Assembly: GCF_004341235.1 (NCBI RefSeq) | Contig: NZ_SLUP01000007.1 | Span: 1 to 64,000 of the forward strand | From: Mariniflexile fucanivorans | Lineage (GTDB): Bacteria > Bacteroidota > Bacteroidia > Flavobacteriales > Flavobacteriaceae | Reading direction: 5' to 3' | DNA length: 64,000 nt | Shown: piece after piece, positions 57,110 to 64,000 of the stretch | Position numbering within the stretch: position 1 is the first letter of the stretch | How the letters are laid out: each line of letters begins with the position of its first letter | Position numbers and translations under genes: made by a program | The notes under the pieces: generated by a model | Databases searched by the model: none | What the model saw: the letters and a program-made list of their open reading frames with translations, nothing else | Told to the model about the DNA's origin: nothing

Positions 57110-58024
57110 ATGCTACAACTGAATATAAAAAACGAAACCTCTAGGTTAAGAGCTGTTATTTTAGGAACGGCAGAAAGTAACGGGCCAACACCAAGCGTGG
57201 AAAACTGTTACGACCCAAAAAGTATCGAGCATGTTTTGGCAGGAACATACCCTACTGAAGCTGACATGACAAAAGAACTGGATGCCGTAGCAGCTGTTTT
57301 TAAAAAATACAATGTTGAAGTTTTTAGACCAAAAGTTATTAAAAACTGCAATCAGATATTTTCTCGCGATATTGCTTTTGTGATTGAAGATAAAATAATT
57401 AGAGCCAATATTTTACCAAATAGAGAAGCCGAAATTGAAGCCATTCGTTATGTTTGGAACCAAGTGGATAAAAAAAATCGTATTGTTTTGCCTCCCGAAT
57501 GCCATGTGGAAGGTGGCGATGTGATACCTTGGGGCGATTATATTTTTATTGGCACCTATTCAGGTGAAGATTATCCAGAATTAATTACAGCCCGTACTAA
57601 CATGGATGCTGTTATTGCCATACAAGAATTATTTCCAGATAAAACCGTAAAGTCGTTTGAACTTAGAAAGTCGAATACCAATGCCAAAGAAAACGCATTG
57701 CATTTAGATTGCTGTTTTCAGCCTTTAGGAAGAGGAAAAGCCATTATCCATAAAAATGGATTTTTAATTGAACGTGAATATGATTGGTTGGTTAATTTCT
57801 TTGGAAAAGAGAATGTTTTTGAAATTACTAAAGACGAAATGTACAATATGAACAGTAATATTTTTTCAATTTCAGAAGATGTTATTGTATCTGAAAAAAA
57901 CTTTAATCGATTAAATACCTGGTTGCGCCAACAAGGTTTTACGGTAGAAGAAGTGCCTTATGCTGAAATTTCCAAACAAGAAGGGTTGTTGCGTTGTAGT
58001 ACGATGCCTTTGGTGCGGGATTAA
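57110..58024 (+). CDS. Arginine deiminase/DDAH-fold amidinohydrolase
   Basis: The 304-residue pentein has Glu134-Gly-Gly-Asp137 (HVEGGD), His198 (ALHLD) and the nucleophile Cys296 (LLRCSTMPL), the triad of dimethylarginine dimethylaminohydrolase-like enzymes. It probably hydrolyses a guanidino compound (arginine, a methylated arginine or similar) to citrulline or ornithine-type products; the substrate cannot be fixed. I start at ATG 57110; the in-frame ATG at 57086 lies inside the gltA terminator. It probably works with CtlX, encoded 2.8 kb downstream. Confidence 0.85.
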   Translation: MLQLNIKNETSRLRAVILGTAESNGPTPSVENCYDPKSIEHVLAGTYPTEADMTKELDAVAAVFKKYNVEVFRPKVIKNCNQIFSRDIAFVIEDKIIRANILPNREAEIEAIRYVWNQVDKKNRIVLPPECHVEGGDVIPWGDYIFIGTYSGEDYPELITARTNMDAVIAIQELFPDKTVKSFELRKSNTNAKENALHLDCCFQPLGRGKAIIHKNGFLIEREYDWLVNFFGKENVFEITKDEMYNMNSNIFSISEDVIVSEKNFNRLNTWLRQQGFTVEEVPYAEISKQEGLLRCSTMPLVRD

Positions 58025-58156
58025 ATTACTGCGAAAGCAGGAATCTTTTAAATTATGTTTTGTGTAAAGTTATTTGTGTTTAGATAGCTAATTATAAAAT
58101 ATTTAAAGACCAATAAAATCCTTGTGTATTTTCGTAAGAATATTAAAATCAAGCAA

Positions 58157-59227
58157 TTATTTTGAGATACTGTTTGATATTTGTAATTTATTGTAATTTA
58201 TGCTTTTTTTTATTTCCTTAGCGATAACACTAGCTCCAATTGGAGACCAGTGTGTACTGCTATAGTAATAAACGTCTTTATTTTTTTCTATTTCCCTTGT
58301 TAAAATTTCTAAGGCGTTTATATGGATATAATCTTTTGACAAACTATTGTAGAATTTAAAAAATTTAGGCTCTTTAAAAATGTTCTTATACTTGATATGC
58401 GGGTAATATAAATCATATTTGTCAGGACTAATTAAGACAATAAGTTGAATGTTTTTTTTAGTTAGTAAAGAATTTATTTTGTTAAGATTATTGGTACATT
58501 CTATAATTTTTAACGAATCATTTTTAAATGCCATATAATCAATATCATCCTTAAAAAACAATAAGTGTTTTGGGTTACCAGTAAAAAGATTATCCCTACT
58601 TATGTCAACTTTGTAGGTTTGAGAGTAATTTGGTTTGTTATTAAATAAGTACTGAATATTAGTTAGCGGTATTTTTAGTGTAGCCTTAGAAAAGAAAGCT
58701 AAATTTTGTTTAGGAACTTTTTCTTCATAGTTGTTTATTTGACTTTTCATACTACTCAGTGTGAGTGATTTGGAAAAGTCAATTTTTTGAAATCTTTGAA
58801 CAAATTCTCTTTCAACTGATTGTAAAACAACATATTTTATGCTTACAAAATCAAAAAAATCACTATTAATAAGTTCAATTAATTTTTGGATTGGATTCTC
58901 TGACAAGAACCGATCTATATGTAAAACAGAAATATCTTCTTTTGCTAGAAAATTTTTGTAACCAAGGCTGTCCTGCTCTGAAAATGAATCACCAATTGTT
59001 AACACATCAAAATTTGTTTTTGTATTAAGGTTTAATTCGGAAGTAAGAGTGTATTGTTTAGATAGAGAGAATTGCATTGATACTTTACTCATAGGAGAGG
59101 GGTTGTTATAGAAATAACCTATTCTGTTTAAATCACCTTCATTATTTAAATAAAAAAAAATATTTATAAAGTGCAAAAAAAGAAATGGGATAATAAAAAA
59201 ACTGGTTTTTAGTATAATTTTTTTCAT
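58157..59227 (-). CDS. SGNH-hydrolase-like membrane-anchored protein, MBOAT partner
   Basis: The 356-residue protein has an N-terminal membrane anchor (about residues 6-26, FFIIPFLFLHFINIFFYL). GDSFSEQDSLGY at 79-90 is the SGNH block with Ser81, and THWSPIGASVIA (His326) is the C-terminal block. The aspartate normally three residues before that His is Ser323, so activity is uncertain. It starts two bases after the MBOAT stop; such pairs O-acetylate surface polysaccharides, as AlgI with AlgJ/AlgX do. A longer start at 59329 overlaps the MBOAT gene and lacks a signal, so it is rejected. Confidence 0.75.
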   Translation of the reverse strand: MKKIILKTSFFIIPFLFLHFINIFFYLNNEGDLNRIGYFYNNPSPMSKVSMQFSLSKQYTLTSELNLNTKTNFDVLTIGDSFSEQDSLGYKNFLAKEDISVLHIDRFLSENPIQKLIELINSDFFDFVSIKYVVLQSVEREFVQRFQKIDFSKSLTLSSMKSQINNYEEKVPKQNLAFFSKATLKIPLTNIQYLFNNKPNYSQTYKVDISRDNLFTGNPKHLLFFKDDIDYMAFKNDSLKIIECTNNLNKINSLLTKKNIQLIVLISPDKYDLYYPHIKYKNIFKEPKFFKFYNSLSKDYIHINALEILTREIEKNKDVYYYSSTHWSPIGASVIAKEIKKSINYNKLQISNSISK

Positions 59228-59229
59228 TT

Positions 59230-60678
59230 TTAAAATTGAAAATAAATAAATTGTTGTTCTTTTCCTCCAAACCAAAATAATGAAAAAATAATTGAAGCGT
59301 ACATGAAGTATCTCAATAATGGTTTCCATTTTAAGCCTAAATTAGCAATTGCATATTGTTGAAATCTTCCTAACCACTCGATAATTATAAAAATGAATAA
59401 TAGAATGAATATTGGTTTCACAAAAGCATCGTTTTCAAAATTTGGAGATGTAAATAGTGAGTTTGAAAAGATTTTAGAAATGTAGTTTAACGCATGTTCA
59501 ACGTTATTGGCTCTAAAAAATATCCAAGCAAAAACAGTTAGACTAAAAGTGAATACTATTGAAAAAAAATCTTTTACATTAGGAAAGTGTTTTCTACTGG
59601 AAACTATACTTAGATTATTTCGATTATTATTAGTTAAAAATACAGGTAAAAAGTATAAGGCATTTAGAGCACCCCAAATAATAAATGTCCAATTAGCACC
59701 ATGCCAAAAACCACTAACAATAAAAATAATAAAAACATTTCTAATTTTGTTCCAAGTACTTCCTCTACTACCTCCTAAAGGGATATAAAGATAATCTCTA
59801 AACCAGGTAGAAAGAGATATGTGCCAACGCCTCCAAAATTCCGCAATATCTCTTGAAAAGTATGGAAAATTAAAATTTTGTTTTAAGTTAAAGCCAAATA
59901 GGCGAGAAGTTCCAATAGCGATATCCGAATACCCTGAAAAATCGCCATAAATTTGGAACGTAAAGAATATTGCTCCCAGAACTAAAGTACTACCCGAGTA
60001 TTCAGATGAATTATTAAAAATGATATTGGCATATTGAGCGCAATTATCAGCTATCACTATTTTCTTAAATAAACCCCAAAGTATTTGTCTCATTCCATCT
60101 ACAGCTTTTTTGTAGTCAAAATTTCGTTTTTTATAGAATTGAGGAAGTAAATTTGTTGCTCGTTCAATTGGCCCAGCGACTAATTGAGGAAAGAAACTAA
60201 CAAATGCAGAAAAACCAATAAAGTCTTTGGTTGGTTTTAATTTTCGTGTATATACATCTATTGTATAACTTAAGGTTTGGAACGTATAAAAACTAATTCC
60301 AACAGGTAAAATGATGTTTAGAGAATTTGCTTTTATTTCAGTTCCAAAAAATGAAAAAGCTAATACAAAGTTGTCGAGAAAGAAGTTATAATATTTAAAA
60401 AAAGAAAGTAATCCGAGATTTACTAAAATACTTATCCAAAGTAGAATTTTTCTTTTGTTTAAATTTTCTTGCTTTGATAGGCCAATTCCAATAGAGTAAT
60501 CTACTATAGTACTAAATAGGATTAGAGATAAGAATCGCCAATCCCACCAACCGTAAAATATATAACTTGCTATTACTATTAAAAAGTTTTGAAGCTTTAA
60601 ATTTTTGTTTGTAACAAACCAATATAGAATAAAAATGATTGGTAAAAAAAGAGCAAAGTCAATGGAGTTAAATAGCAT
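59230..60678 (-). CDS. MBOAT family O-acyltransferase (AlgI-like)
   Basis: The 482-residue membrane-bound O-acyltransferase has more than ten hydrophobic helices. His286 (RRWHISLSTW) and His326 (SGFWHGANW) match the two active-site histidines of AlgI. It passes acetyl groups across the inner membrane for modification of an exported glycan. It is the first gene of a two-gene operon that lies opposite to, and between, two amidinohydrolase genes. The base composition appears lower in GC than the neighbours. Confidence 0.92.
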   Translation of the reverse strand: MLFNSIDFALFLPIIFILYWFVTNKNLKLQNFLIVIASYIFYGWWDWRFLSLILFSTIVDYSIGIGLSKQENLNKRKILLWISILVNLGLLSFFKYYNFFLDNFVLAFSFFGTEIKANSLNIILPVGISFYTFQTLSYTIDVYTRKLKPTKDFIGFSAFVSFFPQLVAGPIERATNLLPQFYKKRNFDYKKAVDGMRQILWGLFKKIVIADNCAQYANIIFNNSSEYSGSTLVLGAIFFTFQIYGDFSGYSDIAIGTSRLFGFNLKQNFNFPYFSRDIAEFWRRWHISLSTWFRDYLYIPLGGSRGSTWNKIRNVFIIFIVSGFWHGANWTFIIWGALNALYFLPVFLTNNNRNNLSIVSSRKHFPNVKDFFSIVFTFSLTVFAWIFFRANNVEHALNYISKIFSNSLFTSPNFENDAFVKPIFILLFIFIIIEWLGRFQQYAIANLGLKWKPLLRYFMYASIIFSLFWFGGKEQQFIYFQF

Positions 60679-60825
60679 TATTTTATTCTAAATATTTAAT
60701 ATTGATAAGTTTTTTGTCATGAATAACAAAGAATCAATTTTTTGATATAGTACTATTAAACGAATTTAGTTCAAATCTTTTATAAAGCCAAGATGTATAC
60801 TCTAATTTAATAATATAAATAAAAT

Positions 60826-60833
60826 TATATTTG
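60826..60833 (+). promoter_or_regulatory. Candidate -7 box for ctlX
   Basis: TATATTTG fits TAnnTTTG and lies 19 bases before the ctlX ATG at 60853. No -33 TTG is seen at proper distance. The surrounding 174-bp divergent gap to the MBOAT gene is AT-rich without other features. Confidence 0.4.
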
Positions 60834-60852
60834 TAATATAATACGGTACACC

Positions 60853-61788
60853 ATGCAACAAACCACCAATACTATTTTAATGATTCGTCCTATAAATTTT
60901 AGAATGAACGAGCAAACCGCTGTAAACAATTACTACCAAAAAATACTGAATAATGTGTTACCACAAACAGTAAATGCCAAAGCACAAAAAGAGTTTGATG
61001 CTTATGTAGAAAAATTAAAAAGTGTTGGGGTTAACGTAATTGTGGTAAACGATACTAATGAATTTGATACACCAGATGCTGTTTTTCCAAATAACTGGGT
61101 GTCGTTTCATGAAAATGGTGATGTGGGTTTATACCCCATGTTTGCAGAAAACAGACGTTTAGAGCGTAGTGAAGATGTTCTGGAAGCGGTTGAACAAGCT
61201 GGTTTTGTAATTAATAATATAGTTGATTACACAGATGCTGAGGAAGAAGGTGTTTTTCTTGAAGGTACTGGAAGTGTTTTGTTGGACCGCGCTAACCGAA
61301 AAGCTTATTGTGCCTTATCACCCAGAGCGGATGAAGATTTGTTTATTGAGTTTTGTGAAGATTTTGAATATATGCCCGTTCTTTTTATAGCGAACCAAAC
61401 TGTAAATGGTGAACGAAAAGCCATTTACCATACCAATGTTATGATGTGTTTGGGTGAAACTTTTGCGGTAATTTGCCTAAGTAGCATTGACGATAAAAAA
61501 GAACGCAAAAACGTCATGGACCATTTAAGAGAAAATGGCAAGGAAATTATAGATATTACCGAAGCACAGGTGAATAATTTTGCAGGTAATATGCTGCAAG
61601 TTAGAGGTGCTAATAACGAAACGTATTTAGTGATGAGTACATCGGCTTATAATTCCTTAACAAAAAATCAAATTGAGAAACTTGAAAAACACACTAAAAT
61701 ACTTTCAAGTTCTTTAGATACTATTGAGACTTGTGGTGGAGGTAGTGCCCGTTGTATGATGGCAGAAGTGTTTTTACCTAAAGCTTAA
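60853..61788 (+). CDS. ctlX: Citrulline utilization hydrolase CtlX-like amidinotransferase-fold protein
   Basis: The 311-residue pentein has TPDAVFPNNWVSFH, the acid in FLEGTGSVLLDR, His in IYHTNVMMC and the terminal CGGGSARCMMAEV, with Cys301 the likely nucleophile. These match CtlX-type proteins, linked by annotation to citrulline or arginine catabolism. It is distinct from the amidinohydrolase at 57110 (different motifs around the cysteine). Confidence 0.85.
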   Translation: MQQTTNTILMIRPINFRMNEQTAVNNYYQKILNNVLPQTVNAKAQKEFDAYVEKLKSVGVNVIVVNDTNEFDTPDAVFPNNWVSFHENGDVGLYPMFAENRRLERSEDVLEAVEQAGFVINNIVDYTDAEEEGVFLEGTGSVLLDRANRKAYCALSPRADEDLFIEFCEDFEYMPVLFIANQTVNGERKAIYHTNVMMCLGETFAVICLSSIDDKKERKNVMDHLRENGKEIIDITEAQVNNFAGNMLQVRGANNETYLVMSTSAYNSLTKNQIEKLEKHTKILSSSLDTIETCGGGSARCMMAEVFLPKA

Positions 61789-61822
61789 AGGAGTTTATAA
61801 TTTTTGATTACAGCTAATGCCA

Positions 61823-63880
61823 CTAATCTGTTCTGGATTTTGGCAATTGCACATAGAAAGTGCTACCAACATTTACAGTGCTTTCAACCCAAATTTTACC
61901 GTTATTTAACTCTACTAATTCTTTACAAATAGACAAGCCTAAGCCAGTACCTTTTTCGTTATTAGTGCCCACGGTGGTGAATGAGCTGTTTTTGAATAGT
62001 TTTTCGATGTTTTGTTTTGAAATGCCAATGCCAGTATCGGCTATACTAACAATGCAGCTACCGTTACTTATATGGTTTGAAATGGTAATGGTGTCGCCGT
62101 TTTTACAGAATTTTAAAGCGTTTGCAAGTAGGTTTTGTACAACAATTTCGAACATGCTTTTATCGGCATAGGCGAAATCGCGTAAGGAATGGTCAACCAA
62201 TTCAATACCCTTGTTTTCCATGCGTTGTTCAATAAGTTTTATTTTATCTTCAAAAACTTCCTGAACATCAAACAAGCTTGGTTTGGGTTCTAAAGATTGC
62301 ATTTGGGATTTAGACCAATTAAGTAAGTTGAATAAAAGCAATGATGCGTTGTTGGCGTTTTCGCTTAATTCTGGAATTAAATTATCGAACTCTTCCCTGC
62401 TTAACGAACCATCTTTTAATAAATCAATAAACCCATTAATTGATGATAGTGAATCTTTTAAGTCATGAGAAACAATTGAAAACAGTTTGTCTTTTACATT
62501 ATTAACATTTTCAAGGTGCTTTGTTTGTTCTAAAAAGGCTTCGTTTTGCAATTCAATTTTTAGGTTTTTCTCCTCTAATTCTTGTGTGTATTTTATGTTG
62601 CTATTTCTTTTTAAATAAATTAATATTAAAAAGGTTGAAACAATGGCGAGTGCTGCTAGAAGACCATAAAAAATAAGTTGAGATTTATCTAAATCTGTAT
62701 TTAAAATAGAGAGTGAACTTTTTGTAGGGGTTTCAACAAAGTTATTGTTGATTGTTACATCTTTTTCAAAATTAGGGTTAAAATCCAATGGAACAGAATC
62801 GGAATTCTTTAAGTTATTGTCATTAAGACTTCTTTGTAAATTGTAGTATTGGCGTTGCCATGTAAACGCACTATCAAATTTATTTTTGGTAGAGTCTAAA
62901 GCCATCATTAACTTATAATATTTAAGCAATTCTGGTTTGTTATTAATGTTTTTGGCAATTGTTCCCGCTTCGTAAAGTTGCTGTTCAGCCAAAACTAATT
63001 GATTATTTTGTAAATTTAATTCACCCAAACTGTTCAAGGCCAATAAAATGCCATCTTGGTTGTTGGATTTTCTATTGATACTTAAACCCTGAATTAAATA
63101 TTTCGAGGCATTTTCAAAATCATTGAATTTTAAATATTCTGCTCCCAATTTCGGATAAATTAGACCTTGTAAAGAATCTAACTTAATATTACTTGCACTT
63201 AAAACTTTCTGGTAATACTCAATGGCTTTTCTGTTTTCGTTTTTGGATGAGTATAGCTCAGCTAATTGGCTGTAAGATTGAGTAAGTGATGTAGTATCAT
63301 TTAACTTTTTTTGCACTTCCAGAGCTTTTAAATTGAACTGAATGGCTCTGTCTACAGCATTAATTTTTTGGTATGCTTTGGCCAAATTACTGTAAGCTAA
63401 ACTAAGGTCTCTTTTAAGGTTTTGTTTTTCTAATTCTTTAATGGCTGCTAGCGAATATTGTAAACCTTTTGAGTAATTGCCACGTTTAATTTCAATTAAG
63501 CCAATACTGTTATTAACTTTTGCAATTCCTAGTGTGTCCTTTAAATTTTTAAATAATTCTTTAGATTTTTCATAACCACTTACGGCATTAATATAGTCGC
63601 CTTTTTGTGCATAAATAAGCGATTTAAAATAAGTTGTTTCTGCAATGCCTTTTGTGTATTTTAAGTTGGTTGAGAGTTTTTCACTTTCAATAATATATTT
63701 TAAAGCTCTATCATAATCATTAATTTCATAAAGCGATTTAATAAGTTTTAAAGAGGTCTTTATTTTTAGAGAATCTTGAGTTTCGAAAGCAAGTTGTATG
63801 GAAAGACTATCCAGTTCTTTGGTTTGAGAGAAACCTAAGAATGCAGACAAAAGAATAATTAAAATAATTACTTTCCTCAT
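61823..63880 (-). CDS. TPR-containing sensor histidine kinase
   Basis: The 685-residue protein has a signal peptide (MRKVIILIILLSAFLGFSQ), a periplasmic TPR array (about residues 25-350, for example AKVNNSIGLIEIKRGNYSKGL), one membrane helix (about 400-425, LIFYGLLAALAIVSTFLILIYL), a short coiled coil, a HisKA domain with His472 (SHDLKDSLS) and a HATPase domain (NLLANALKFCKNG, ADTGIGIS, GTGLGLSICKELVELN). No receiver domain or response-regulator gene is in the window. The signal and target are unknown. Confidence 0.92.
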   Translation of the reverse strand: MRKVIILIILLSAFLGFSQTKELDSLSIQLAFETQDSLKIKTSLKLIKSLYEINDYDRALKYIIESEKLSTNLKYTKGIAETTYFKSLIYAQKGDYINAVSGYEKSKELFKNLKDTLGIAKVNNSIGLIEIKRGNYSKGLQYSLAAIKELEKQNLKRDLSLAYSNLAKAYQKINAVDRAIQFNLKALEVQKKLNDTTSLTQSYSQLAELYSSKNENRKAIEYYQKVLSASNIKLDSLQGLIYPKLGAEYLKFNDFENASKYLIQGLSINRKSNNQDGILLALNSLGELNLQNNQLVLAEQQLYEAGTIAKNINNKPELLKYYKLMMALDSTKNKFDSAFTWQRQYYNLQRSLNDNNLKNSDSVPLDFNPNFEKDVTINNNFVETPTKSSLSILNTDLDKSQLIFYGLLAALAIVSTFLILIYLKRNSNIKYTQELEEKNLKIELQNEAFLEQTKHLENVNNVKDKLFSIVSHDLKDSLSSINGFIDLLKDGSLSREEFDNLIPELSENANNASLLLFNLLNWSKSQMQSLEPKPSLFDVQEVFEDKIKLIEQRMENKGIELVDHSLRDFAYADKSMFEIVVQNLLANALKFCKNGDTITISNHISNGSCIVSIADTGIGISKQNIEKLFKNSSFTTVGTNNEKGTGLGLSICKELVELNNGKIWVESTVNVGSTFYVQLPKSRTD

Positions 63881-64000
63881 ACTGTCATAATATTACAACA
63901 AGTAATAAAACTATAATAAGTATGACTTATTTGAGGGAAATAAGTATTACTTTTTAAGTTGTAATATTTTTGTTGGTTAAAAAAAATTCATCCCAATGGA

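Noticed and set aside
58029-58040. CTGC-GAAA-GCAG mini hairpin after the amidinohydrolase gene
   Set aside because: Only four base pairs without a T-run; resembles part of a common dispersed flavobacterial sequence but too short to annotate as a feature.
59228-59329. N-terminal extension of the SGNH protein overlapping the MBOAT gene
   Set aside because: The ATG at 59227 starts right after the MBOAT stop and begins with the expected membrane anchor; the extension is MBOAT coding sequence in another frame.

Overview
The window is a chromosome segment of a Bacteroidota member, almost certainly Flavobacteriaceae. The evidence is the low GC content, a SusC/SusD pair, Bacteroidota-type promoters (TTTG about 19 bases before TAnnTTTG), weak Shine-Dalgarno sites, an S12-S7-EF-G-S10 order without tuf, and many flavobacterial conserved proteins. 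No rRNA, tRNA or CRISPR array was seen.

Layout: 1-1829 (minus) is the 5' part of a secreted surface protein made of near-identical 126-residue repeats. 2239-11751 (plus) is a metabolic operon: methylmalonyl-CoA epimerase, a four-subunit sodium-pump type methylmalonyl-CoA decarboxylase, a CoA-transferase, and both methylmalonyl-CoA mutase subunits. The mutase GTPase MeaB and an acyl-ACP thioesterase lie downstream on the minus strand. Together these interconvert succinate and propionate through CoA esters, with a possible link to the sodium gradient. 14163-15987 is an accessory patch: palindromic elements closely flanking a small GIY-YIG nuclease gene, then a frameshifted IS982-type element.

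16201-27441 holds mixed genes: two alpha/beta hydrolases, a PaiB-like flavoprotein, RadC, a polysaccharide-deacetylase-like protein, a HAD phosphatase, a three-gene envelope cluster, RarA, a rhomboid protease and RlmB. 27511-33339 (minus) is a SusC/SusD nutrient-uptake operon with two accessory lipoproteins and no carbohydrate-active enzyme. An Omp85-like outer-membrane protein follows.

35330-52765 is the str-S10-spc-alpha ribosomal protein supercluster: 27 ribosomal proteins plus fusA, secY, infA and rpoA. Its few long spacers contain hairpins, including a strong terminator directly followed by a promoter between rpsK and rpsD. After it come carA, eno, gltA, an arginine-deiminase-fold hydrolase, an inserted MBOAT/SGNH acyl-transfer pair on the other strand, ctlX, and a TPR histidine kinase at the right edge.

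The most noteworthy non-standard signals are the palindrome-flanked GIY-YIG gene, a dispersed approximately 95-base element present twice with a covarying closing stem, and the regulatory hairpins inside the ribosomal cluster.
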